From NCBI GenBank assembly GCA_000708525.1, contig JMRP01000001.1, positions 248,001-312,000 of the forward strand: 64,000 nucleotides of DNA, written 5' to 3'. Positions 26,375-33,601 of the stretch are shown piece by piece. The position numbers and the translations under genes were made by a program. This DNA comes from Cyanobium sp. CACIAM 14 (GTDB taxonomy: Bacteria; Cyanobacteriota; Cyanobacteriia; PCC-6307; Cyanobiaceae). Under the pieces are notes generated by a model. The model searched no databases and was not told the origin of the DNA. It saw only the letters and a list, made by a program, of their open reading frames with translations. How positions within the stretch are numbered: position 1 is the stretch's first letter; each line of letters opens with the position of its first letter.

Positions 26375-27898
26375 ATGGGACGTCAACAGGGCTGGTTCGC
26401 CCTCATCCTCGCTCTCACCATCGCCTCCGGAGCCCTGCTGGCCAGCTTCGGGCTTCAGCTCGGTCTCGATCTCCGCGGCGGCAGCCAGCTCACCCTTCAG
26501 GTGATGCCCGCCGGCGCCATCACCCGCGTGGACCGCGAGCAGCTCGAGGCCGTCAAGGACGTGCTGGAACGGCGCATCAACGGCCTCGGCGTCGCCGAGT
26601 CCACGCTCCAGGCCGTCGGCAACGACCAGCTGGTGCTGCAACTTCCCGGCGAGCAGGATCCCACCCAGGCCGCCCGGGTGCTCGGCAGCACGGCCCTGCT
26701 GGAGTTCCGCGCCCAGAAGCCCGGCACGGAAGCGGAGATGAAGGGACTGCTGGCACTCAAACGCCAGGCGGAGGCGGTGCTCCGGTCGAAACGGCCGCCC
26801 ATCGGGGCCAGCCCCAACGCTCCTGCCCGGCCTCCCGTCCCCGAGCTCTCCTCGAAGGATCTGGCCAGGGCCCTCGCCTCCCTCGGCGTCGACGTGCCCG
26901 CCGGAAGCGGCGAGACCGACCAGATCGACCTGCTGCTGAAGGAGGCCAACCGCCGGATCCTCAGGCTCTACGGCCCTCCACTGATCACCGGCAAGGACCT
27001 CACCAGCGCCGGCCGCCAGCAGCAGCCCACCGGCGAAGGCTGGGATGTGACGCTGGGCTTCAACAGGGAAGGGGGAGAGAAGTTCGCCGCCCTGACCCAG
27101 TCGATCGCCGGGACAGGACGGGTCCTGGGCATCGTGCTCGATGGACGCTCGATCAGTGAAGCCAGCGTGGGCGAGCAGTTCAAGGTGGCCGGCATCACCG
27201 GGGGAGCGGCCTCGATCACCGGCAACTTCACCGCCGAGGAAGCCCGTGATCTGGAGGTGCAGCTGCGGGGGGGATCCCTGCCCCTGCCGGTCAAGATCGT
27301 CGAGGTGCGCACCGTCGGTCCGTCCCTCGGGGCCGAGAACATCCGCTCCAGCCTGGCGGCCGGTCTTGCGGGCCTGGCCCTGGTGGCGGTGTTCATGGTG
27401 ATGGTCTACCGCCTGCCCGGGTTCGTGGCGGTGCTGGCCCTGAGCCTCTATGCCCTCTACAACCTCGCCGTCTATGCCCTGATCCCGGTGACCCTCACCC
27501 TGCCGGGGATCGCCGGTTTCATCCTCTCCATCGGGATGGCCGTGGACGCCAACGTGCTGATCTTCGAGCGGGTCAAGGAGGAGCTGCGCGCCGGCAACAC
27601 CCTGATCCGCTCGATCGACACCGGCTTCTCCCTGGCCTTCTCCTCCATCCTCGACGGCCACGTCACCGGACTGATCAGCTGTGCCGCCCTGTTCTTCCTC
27701 GGCACCGGCCTGGTCAAGGGATTCGCCGTCACCCTGGCGATCGGTCTGCTGCTCAGCCTCTTCACCGCCCTCACCTGCACGCGCACCCTGCTGAGGCTGC
27801 TGATGAGCTACCCGGCCCTGCGCCGCCCCACCTACTTCCTCCCGGCCCGCGAGCTGCCCCCGGCCAAACCGATGGACGCCACTCCGGGTGTGGCCTGA
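26375..27898 (+). CDS. secD: Protein translocase subunit SecD
   Basis: A 507-residue protein. A signal-anchor helix (LILALTIASGALLASFGLQL) is followed by LDLRGGSQLTL, the large periplasmic/lumenal P1 domain and five further membrane helices. Those include the conserved GMAVDANVLIFERVKEEL and the segment LDGHVTGLISCAALFFLG. SecD works with SecF and SecYEG and uses the proton gradient to pull exported proteins across the plasma or thylakoid membrane. ATG follows the pdhB stop by one base; secF begins immediately after its stop. Confidence 0.96.
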   Translation: MGRQQGWFALILALTIASGALLASFGLQLGLDLRGGSQLTLQVMPAGAITRVDREQLEAVKDVLERRINGLGVAESTLQAVGNDQLVLQLPGEQDPTQAARVLGSTALLEFRAQKPGTEAEMKGLLALKRQAEAVLRSKRPPIGASPNAPARPPVPELSSKDLARALASLGVDVPAGSGETDQIDLLLKEANRRILRLYGPPLITGKDLTSAGRQQQPTGEGWDVTLGFNREGGEKFAALTQSIAGTGRVLGIVLDGRSISEASVGEQFKVAGITGGAASITGNFTAEEARDLEVQLRGGSLPLPVKIVEVRTVGPSLGAENIRSSLAAGLAGLALVAVFMVMVYRLPGFVAVLALSLYALYNLAVYALIPVTLTLPGIAGFILSIGMAVDANVLIFERVKEELRAGNTLIRSIDTGFSLAFSSILDGHVTGLISCAALFFLGTGLVKGFAVTLAIGLLLSLFTALTCTRTLLRLLMSYPALRRPTYFLPARELPPAKPMDATPGVA

Positions 27899-28861
27899 AT
27901 GCCCTCCATGACCTCCCCTCCTTCCCCCCGCTTCCGCATCAACCGCCACCGCCGCCTGGCCTGGCTCGGTTCCCTGCTGGCCTGTGGTCTCAGCGTGCTG
28001 GGCATGGCGCTGTGCTGGCTCAATCCCTCGATCCAGGCGCCGCTGCGGCCGGGCCTCGACTTCACCGGCGGCACCCAGGTGCAGGTGGAGCGGGCCTGTG
28101 CTCCCTGTACGCCCGTCACCGCACCGGAGATCCGCCAGAGCCTCTCCCGGCTGACCCTGCCGGTCGCCGCTGGAGAGACCGCCCCGAACCTCGGCAGCGC
28201 CTCGGTTCAGGTGCTCGACGGCGGCCGCTCCCTGCTGCTGCGCCTGCCGGCCCTCGATGCCGACCAGAGCGCCGCCCTGGTAAAGGCGCTCTCCGCTTCC
28301 TTCGGCCCCCTGAGCAGCAGCGGCACCTCCGTGAACACCATCGGGCCCACCCTCGGCTCCCGGCTGCTCCAGGGGAGCCTGATCTCCCTGCTGGTCAGCT
28401 TCGCCGGGATCGCCGCCTACATCACCTTCAGCTACAGCGGCATCTTTGCCTTCCTGGCTCTCCTCTGCCTGGCCCACGACGTGCTGATCACCTGCGGGCT
28501 GTTCGCCTGGCTGGGGCTGCTGCAGGGCATCGAAGTGGATTCCCTCTTCGCGGTCTCCCTCATCACCGTGGCCGGCTATTCGGTCACCGACACCGTCGTG
28601 GTGTACGACCGGATCCGCGAGCAGCGCCGCACCCTGGCGGACCTGCCCCTGGTGGATCAGGTGGATGTGGCGGTCGACGCCACCCTGACCCGCTCGATCT
28701 ACACCTCCCTGACCACCCTGCTGCCGCTGGTGGCCCTGATCTTCTTCGGTGGCAGCACCCTGTTCTGGTTCGCCGTGGCCCTCACGGTGGGCATCGCGGT
28801 CGGAAGCTGGTCGAGCATCGGACTGGCCCCCACGCTGCTGCCGGTGCTCTCGAAGCGATGA
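27899..28861 (+). CDS. secF: Protein translocase subunit SecF
   Basis: A 320-residue protein with six predicted helices. It carries the SecF signatures LDFTGGTQVQVE and VTDTVVVYDRIREQ, and ends with a helix pair near LFWFAVALTVGIAVGSWSS. Partner of SecD. The start codon directly abuts the secD stop (TGA-ATG); an ATG three codons further in is possible. A Cys pair (CAPC) sits in the exported P1 loop. Its stop overlaps the next small gene by 4 bp (ATGA), suggesting translational coupling. Confidence 0.96.
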   Translation: MPSMTSPPSPRFRINRHRRLAWLGSLLACGLSVLGMALCWLNPSIQAPLRPGLDFTGGTQVQVERACAPCTPVTAPEIRQSLSRLTLPVAAGETAPNLGSASVQVLDGGRSLLLRLPALDADQSAALVKALSASFGPLSSSGTSVNTIGPTLGSRLLQGSLISLLVSFAGIAAYITFSYSGIFAFLALLCLAHDVLITCGLFAWLGLLQGIEVDSLFAVSLITVAGYSVTDTVVVYDRIREQRRTLADLPLVDQVDVAVDATLTRSIYTSLTTLLPLVALIFFGGSTLFWFAVALTVGIAVGSWSSIGLAPTLLPVLSKR

Positions 28862-29082
28862 CCGTCTCCGAACGCGCTGATCGGGACCGTCGCAGCTGGC
28901 CCCTGCTGCCCCCGCTGCTGTTGGTGCTGGCTCTGATCGACCTGCGGGTGGAGCTGATCCTGCTCTGGGACCATGTCACCCTGACGGCGCTCACCTCCGC
29001 GGTCCGCTCCCATCTTCTGGCCGTGGTGGTGCTGCTGGCCCAACCTTCCCTCTGGCGCCACTACCGCCGCTCCGGCGGCTGA
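28858..29082 (+). CDS. Small two-span membrane protein downstream of secF
   Basis: A 74-residue protein: LLPPLLLVLALIDLRVELILL forms one helix, SHLLAVVVLLAQPSLW a second, and the C-terminus is basic (RHYRRSGG). The start overlaps the secF stop in ATGA, so translation is probably coupled. I recognise no family name. A role connected with SecDF is only suggested by position. Confidence 0.68.
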   Translation: MTVSERADRDRRSWPLLPPLLLVLALIDLRVELILLWDHVTLTALTSAVRSHLLAVVVLLAQPSLWRHYRRSGG

Positions 29083-29119
29083 CGCAGCCTCTGACGCCGA
29101 CACCCGGGACGGCAGCCAC

Positions 29120-30127
29120 TCAGGTGAGATCCCAGCGGTCCATCACATCGCGCACCAGCACTTCCTCGCAGGCCACCTGCAGCACCACCACCAGTGGCAG
29201 GGCCAGCAGCAGGCCTGGCAGGCCCAGCAGGGCACCGAGGCTCAGCTGGGCCATCAGGGCCACCGTGGGCAGCAGGTTGACGGTGCGGCGCAGCAGCAGG
29301 GGAGTGAGCAGGAAGGCCTCCCCGTTCTGAAGGAGCAGACGCAGCACGAGCACCTGCACCACCTTGGCTGGGGAGATCAGCAGGGCCACGGCCAGTGGAA
29401 GCAGGGTGGCGGCCGTGGGTCCGATGGTGGGCACGAAGGTGAGAAGACCGCAGACCAGGCCGCTCAGCAGCGCCAGGGGCACTTTTAGCAGGGCCAGACC
29501 GGCCCAGGTGGTGAGGAAGACGACGGTGGCGGAGATGGTCATGCCGGCCAGCCATCCGCCCAGGGCCGAACGGCATTCCCCCAGGAGCAGTTCCATGCGC
29601 CGCCGGTAGAAGCGGGGGGTGGCGGCGATGACCAGGCGTTGGTGGCTCACCGGATCGAGAGCCATCAGGATCGCCAGCAGCAGCATCAGCAGCAGCTGGA
29701 CGGTGCTGTTGGCCGCCCCCCCGGCCACCCCCAGCAGCTGACTGCCCAGGGGCTGCAGCCGCTCCCAGAGCGAGCCCTCCGCCAGCTGACGCTCCAGATC
29801 CCGCAGCAGGGGGGCCTTGGGCACCAGCCCCCCGAGCCGTTGCAGCAACTCGGGGATCAGCTGGCTGAACTGGCTGATCTGAACCATGACCTCCGGCAGC
29901 AGCAGATTGCCGAGGAACCAGCCGATCACCAGCACCGCCAGGAGCACCAGCGACAGGGCCGCCCCCCGGTTCAGGGGGGTCAGGCGGCGCAGGAGGCTGG
30001 TGGGCACATCGAGAGCCACGGCGAGCACCACGGCGCCGAAGAGGATCAGCAGCACCCAGCGCAGTTCCCAGAGCAAGAGGACCAGCGCCACCAGGGCCAG
30101 GGCCCCGAACAGGGTGCGTGCCTTCAT
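29120..30127 (-). CDS. AI-2E (PerM) family membrane protein, copy 2
   Basis: A 335-residue protein with the AI-2E/PerM layout. An N-terminal helix pair (FGALALVALVLLLWELRWVLL and LFGAVVLAVALDVPTSLL) is followed by a soluble segment with LPEVMVQISQFSQLIPELL. The C-terminal helix bundle contains GLVCGLLTFVPTIGPTAATL and [17 protein letters not shown]. Members are proposed exporters or channels; the name does not prove autoinducer transport. Its ATG overlaps the stop of the paralogue upstream by 4 bp. Third gene of a psb28-permease-permease unit. Confidence 0.88.
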   Translation of the reverse strand: MKARTLFGALALVALVLLLWELRWVLLILFGAVVLAVALDVPTSLLRRLTPLNRGAALSLVLLAVLVIGWFLGNLLLPEVMVQISQFSQLIPELLQRLGGLVPKAPLLRDLERQLAEGSLWERLQPLGSQLLGVAGGAANSTVQLLLMLLLAILMALDPVSHQRLVIAATPRFYRRRMELLLGECRSALGGWLAGMTISATVVFLTTWAGLALLKVPLALLSGLVCGLLTFVPTIGPTAATLLPLAVALLISPAKVVQVLVLRLLLQNGEAFLLTPLLLRRTVNLLPTVALMAQLSLGALLGLPGLLLALPLVVVLQVACEEVLVRDVMDRWDLT

Positions 30128-31197
30128 GGATGCCGTGGCGCCCGTTTCCAGGGATCGAGGATGTCATGGATGAGCACCTCGCGCAGCAGCACCTGGAGAC
30201 AGACCGCCAGGGGCAGGGCCAGCAGCAGCCCGAGGGGGCCGAACAGCACCGTGAAGACGAGCTGGGCCGTGAGGGTGAGTCCGGGGAGCAGCCGCAGCTG
30301 GTGGTGCATCACCGACGGTGTGATCACATAGCTCTCCAGGTTCTGCACCAGGATGTAGAGGAGCAGCACCGCCAGGGCCTTCCAGGGGGCATCCAGCAGC
30401 GCCACCGACATCGGAAAGATGGTGCTCAGCGTGGGGCCCACGTTGGGAATGATGTTGAGCAGCCCCGCCAGCAGCGCGTTGGCCGCCACCAGCTTCACGC
30501 CCAGCACGGAGAGACCGATGGCCGCCAGCATGCCGACGCAGAGGGAGCTGATCAGCACGCCCACCATCCAGCTGCTGAGCGCGGTCCCGCAGGCCAGAAG
30601 CACCTGTCGCATCCTTCGCCGGTAGAAGGACGGCGTGAGCAGCAGCACCGCTTCCCGGTAGGCGACGGGCTGGGTCGCCACCATCAGGGACACCGCCACC
30701 ACGAAGAGGGCCTGCAGGATGCGGGCACCGACGTTGCCCGCCACACCCACCAGGCCGATCGCCCCGCCCCCCAGCCGTTCCAGCAGGTCGCCGGGCAGGC
30801 TCGGACGGGAGCCGAGGGTGGATTTCAGCCACTCCAGGCCGCCGTCACTGCGGCCGTAGAGCATGCGGGAGCCTCCCTCCAGGGTCTGGCGCAAGAGCCT
30901 GATCAACTCTTCCCAGGCCCGTGGCACCTGCCCAAGGAGTTCCCGGAACTGATCCACGAAGGGGGGGATCACCGCCGTGGCGACGATCAGCACCACCAGG
31001 CTCACCAGCAGGATGGCCAGCAGCAGGGCCAGGGGCCTGGGGCAGCCGATCCGTTCCCGGATGGCGCCCACCAGCGTGCAGAGCGCCATGGCCAGCACCA
31101 CGGCGGCGAACAGGAGCACGAGAGCGTCACGCAGGCTCCAGAGCAGAACGAGCGCCGCCAGCAGGGCCAGCAGGCCCAGCCACTGGCCGAATCTCAA
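30124..31197 (-). CDS. AI-2E (PerM) family membrane protein, copy 1
   Basis: A 357-residue paralogue of the next gene with the same layout: [21 protein letters not shown], then [18 protein letters not shown], then [21 protein letters not shown] and [22 protein letters not shown]. It starts at TTG 31197, which overlaps the psb28 stop (TTGA), and ends in an ATGA overlap with the second copy. The pair shares the C-terminal motif EVLxxD(I/V)xxxW, pointing to tandem duplication followed by divergence. Transported substrate unknown. Confidence 0.88.
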   Translation of the reverse strand: MRFGQWLGLLALLAALVLLWSLRDALVLLFAAVVLAMALCTLVGAIRERIGCPRPLALLLAILLVSLVVLIVATAVIPPFVDQFRELLGQVPRAWEELIRLLRQTLEGGSRMLYGRSDGGLEWLKSTLGSRPSLPGDLLERLGGGAIGLVGVAGNVGARILQALFVVAVSLMVATQPVAYREAVLLLTPSFYRRRMRQVLLACGTALSSWMVGVLISSLCVGMLAAIGLSVLGVKLVAANALLAGLLNIIPNVGPTLSTIFPMSVALLDAPWKALAVLLLYILVQNLESYVITPSVMHHQLRLLPGLTLTAQLVFTVLFGPLGLLLALPLAVCLQVLLREVLIHDILDPWKRAPRHP

Positions 31198-31568
31198 GCG
31201 CCCTCCTGACCCTCACCCTCCTCGCCGGCGCCCTGGCCGGAGAATCCGAGGCCGTGGCTGTCGGCGTAGCGCTGGGCGAAGCGCATGAAGCGCTCGAAGT
31301 CGACGGTGTTCTTCCAGGTGTAGGTGGCCTCCAGGGCACTGGCCTTGCCGTTGACGAACCGCGCCTTGACTTCCCGGGTCACCATCTCGCCCTCCTCATC
31401 GAGCATGAACATGCCGGTGATGTCTCCCAGGGACTGGGGGGCCAGGGCCTCCGGCTCTTCGAACACGAACGTGGCCTGCCCGGTACGGCCATCGCGGGAG
31501 CGGGTCAGGCGGATGTCGGGCACGACCGGTTCGTCCACCCCACGGAAGAACTGAATGGCGGCGGCCAT
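31194..31568 (-). CDS. psb28: Photosystem II assembly protein Psb28
   Basis: A 124-residue protein with the Psb28 signature: [66 protein letters not shown] and a C-terminal [16 protein letters not shown]. It binds the cytoplasmic face of CP47/PSII assembly intermediates and protects them during biogenesis. A short acidic Glu/Gly tail follows the core. It overlaps the downstream permease start by 4 bp, so it is the first gene of a three-gene unit. It is divergent from the GUN4 gene with about 165 bp between starts. Confidence 0.95.
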   Translation of the reverse strand: MAAAIQFFRGVDEPVVPDIRLTRSRDGRTGQATFVFEEPEALAPQSLGDITGMFMLDEEGEMVTREVKARFVNGKASALEATYTWKNTVDFERFMRFAQRYADSHGLGFSGQGAGEEGEGQEGA

Positions 31569-31697
31569 GGCACTCGGACAAAGACCGACTTTAGGCAGAC
31601 CCCGTCACCCCCCTTCGGAGCCAAGCCCGCCGGCATGGTCCTGGCCGGGCCCTGACATAGTGGGCCCAACCATGCTGCCCTTCGGCTGGGCTGCCCC

Positions 31698-31728
31698 TTC
31701 GGCAGATCGTCACTTTCGGCAGATCGTC
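31698..31728 (+). repeat. 14-bp direct repeat upstream of the GUN4 gene
   Basis: The 14-mer TTCGGCAGATCGTC occurs at 31698-31711 and again at 31715-31728, 3 bp apart, ending 5 bp before the GUN4 ATG at 31734. The 17-bp period is shorter than two full helical turns. It may be a paired operator, a leader element or a simple slippage duplication. The sequence directly shows the repeat; the role is open. Confidence 0.75.
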
Positions 31729-31733
31729 TCTCC

Positions 31734-32480
31734 ATGCTCTCCGGTCCTCCGGTTTCCAGCACCGTCGGTGCCGATCAGCTGCTGGAGCGTTTCCTCTCCG
31801 GCTCGCCGCGCCAGCGCCGCAGCCTGCTGGCGCCGCTGGCCCAGGCCGGCCCCGAGCTGATCCCCCTGATTGCCGATCGACTCGACCGACTCGACGCCAC
31901 CGGCGACGACTGGGCGGCCGGCCACCTGATCCAGCAGCTGCTGGCCGATGCCGATCCGGACATCCGCCAGGCCTTTCTGCAGCGCCACCCCGATGGCTGG
32001 CTCGCCGTCAGCAGTGGGGCCGGTCTCGACTACGCCCCGCTGCAGCGGCAGCTGATGCTCCAGGGCTTCGAGGAGGCCGACCGGCTCACCAGCGAACATC
32101 TGCGCCAGCTGGCCGGAGAGGCGGCCGTCGCACGCGGCTACGTCTACTACAGCGAAGTGGCGGCCATGCCCGCCGCCGATCTCGAGAGCCTTGACCGGCT
32201 CTGGGTTGTCTACTCCCAGGGGCGGTTCGGGTTCTCGGTGCAGGCCAGGCTGCTGCAGGCCTGCCAGGGCCAGTGGGAGCGCCTCTGGCCCCGGCTCGGC
32301 TGGAAGACGGAGGGCACCTGGACCCGTTACCCTTCCGCCTTCGTCTGGTCGCTGGCGGCGCCCGAGGGACACATGCCCCTCATCAACCAGTTGCGCGGCG
32401 TGCGATTGATGGATGCCCTCCTGCAACATCCCGCGATCCAGGCGCGCCTGGTGGATGCGTCCGGGGGGGGCACGCGTTAG
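31734..32480 (+). CDS. gun4: GUN4-domain protein
   Basis: A 248-residue protein. The N-terminal helical region (about 12-90) is typical of cyanobacterial Gun4. It is followed by the tetrapyrrole-binding GUN4 core (about 95-235): DRLTSEHLRQLAGE, MPAADLESLDRLWVVYSQGR, FGFSVQARLLQ and WTRYPSAFVWSLAAPEGHMP. Gun4 binds protoporphyrin IX and Mg-protoporphyrin and stimulates Mg-chelatase at the entry to chlorophyll synthesis. Start ATG 31734 is preceded by a short direct repeat. It is divergent from psb28. Confidence 0.93.
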   Translation: MLSGPPVSSTVGADQLLERFLSGSPRQRRSLLAPLAQAGPELIPLIADRLDRLDATGDDWAAGHLIQQLLADADPDIRQAFLQRHPDGWLAVSSGAGLDYAPLQRQLMLQGFEEADRLTSEHLRQLAGEAAVARGYVYYSEVAAMPAADLESLDRLWVVYSQGRFGFSVQARLLQACQGQWERLWPRLGWKTEGTWTRYPSAFVWSLAAPEGHMPLINQLRGVRLMDALLQHPAIQARLVDASGGGTR

Positions 32481-32512
32481 TTTCCAGAAAGGTGACCAGG
32501 GATCCCTGCTGC

Positions 32513-32938
32513 ATGCCGCACCGCTGGGCCGACTTCATCACCCCCTCCACCCTCCAGCTGGCCCCGCTGGTGGAACTGCTGCTCGAACCCGTTGGCTGTG
32601 CCATCCGGCAGGCGGAGTTGCAGCTGGGGCTCCAGGAGGCCCTGGTCAATGCGGTGCGCCACGGCAATGGCTGCGACCCTGGCAAGTGCCTGCGGGTGCG
32701 ACGCATCGTCACTCCCCGCTGGGTGGTCTGGCAGGTGCAGGATGAAGGTCCGGGGTTGCCGCCCGATGCCCGGCAGGGCTGCCTCCCCTGCGAGCAGGAC
32801 GCCCTTTCGGGCAGGGGGCTGTTTCTGATCCATCACTGCTTCGACGATGTCCGCTGGAGCAGTCGCGGCAACCGGCTGCAGCTCGCCGCCCGGCGGGCGG
32901 TCGTCAGCGGCCGTGACGCGGACAGCCGGCATCGCTGA
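32513..32938 (+). CDS. Solo HATPase (anti-sigma/RsbW-like) protein
   Basis: A 141-residue protein made only of a GHKL ATPase domain. It has an N box LGLQEALVNAVRHGN, a G1 box DEGPGLPPDAR and a G2-like segment LSGRGLFLIHHCFDDV. No sensor or dimerisation domain is present, so it resembles serine kinases of the RsbW/SpoIIAB type that hold anti-sigma or partner-switch roles. No anti-sigma antagonist lies beside it. It starts 32 bp after the GUN4 stop; its 3' end overlaps the convergent next gene by 35 bp. Confidence 0.85.
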   Translation: MPHRWADFITPSTLQLAPLVELLLEPVGCAIRQAELQLGLQEALVNAVRHGNGCDPGKCLRVRRIVTPRWVVWQVQDEGPGLPPDARQGCLPCEQDALSGRGLFLIHHCFDDVRWSSRGNRLQLAARRAVVSGRDADSRHR

Positions 32939-33266
32939 TCTCCGCCCGCAGCCAGCCCTGGGCATGGTCGAGAAGGGCGATCGCCCGCTGCCTCGCATCG
33001 GTGGCCGCCGCCGAGGCGGGATCATCGGCGGCCAGGAGCTGCACCAGCGCCGCCGCCAGCTGCTCGGCCGCACGCCGGGGCCTCTGACGTTTGAAGGCAT
33101 GCCAGTCGCGATCGCCGATGCTCAGCTGGCGGTGCAGCCGCTCGGCCAGGGCCAGGGAGCCCTCGGGCCACTCCCCGGCGGCCTGGAGGCGGGGGCCGGA
33201 GGGGGAGGAGCCTTCGGAAGGCCTGACGGTGGATGCCACTGGACGCAGGGGCTGGAGTCCGATCAT
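32904..33266 (-). CDS. DUF6439-like conserved protein
   Basis: A 120-residue soluble helical protein (SLALAERLHRQLSIGDRDWHAF, AEQLAAALVQLLAADDP, ARQRAIALLDHAQGWLRAEI) resembling the small family I know as DUF6439 in picocyanobacteria. ATG 33266 chosen because it opens the conserved part; upstream extension in frame is random-looking. No function known. It converges with the solo HATPase gene and overlaps its last 35 bp. Confidence 0.65.
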   Translation of the reverse strand: MIGLQPLRPVASTVRPSEGSSPSGPRLQAAGEWPEGSLALAERLHRQLSIGDRDWHAFKRQRPRRAAEQLAAALVQLLAADDPASAAATDARQRAIALLDHAQGWLRAEISDAGCPRHGR

Positions 33267-33304
33267 CCTGTCGTGCCTGGGATCGCACTGTCGATGCTGC
33301 CGCG

Positions 33305-33574
33305 ATGAGCCGTTTTCAGCGTCCCCGCCGTTCCTCCCCGGCACGGCCGCTCCATCACCTGGCCGCCGTGCTGCTCCTCGCCGGCCGGCCGGGGGCCGTG
33401 CCCCCCAGCGGGGTGGCCCTGAGGAGGCGCCGCCAGCGCCAGGAACTGGCCCAGCGCCTGCTGGATCCCCTTCCCGCCACCCTCCAGCCCAGCAGCCGCC
33501 GGGCTGATCGCTTCTGGTCGGCCCTGCGCTGGGGTGGGCTCGGCGTACTGGCGGCCTGGCTGCTGCGGCGATGA
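33305..33574 (+). CDS. Small basic protein with C-terminal membrane segment
   Basis: An 89-residue protein. It is strongly Arg-rich (RFQRPRRSS, LRRRRQRQELAQRLL), with a weak hydrophobic stretch near the start and a C-terminal hydrophobic segment (WGGLGVLAAWLLRR). I recognise no family. ATG 33305 chosen. It is divergent from the DUF6439-like gene with 38 bp between starts and converges on the GS-like gene. Could be a real small membrane-associated protein or a chance frame. Confidence 0.5.
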   Translation: MSRFQRPRRSSPARPLHHLAAVLLLAGRPGAVPPSGVALRRRRQRQELAQRLLDPLPATLQPSSRRADRFWSALRWGGLGVLAAWLLRR

Positions 33575-33601
33575 TGCCTGCCACGGGCCCAGACCCCGGG
33601 T

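Noticed and set aside
26315-28477. 720-codon minus-strand frame opposite secD/secF
   Set aside because: Gly/Gln/Glu-rich antisense artefact; secDF motifs are intact on the plus strand.
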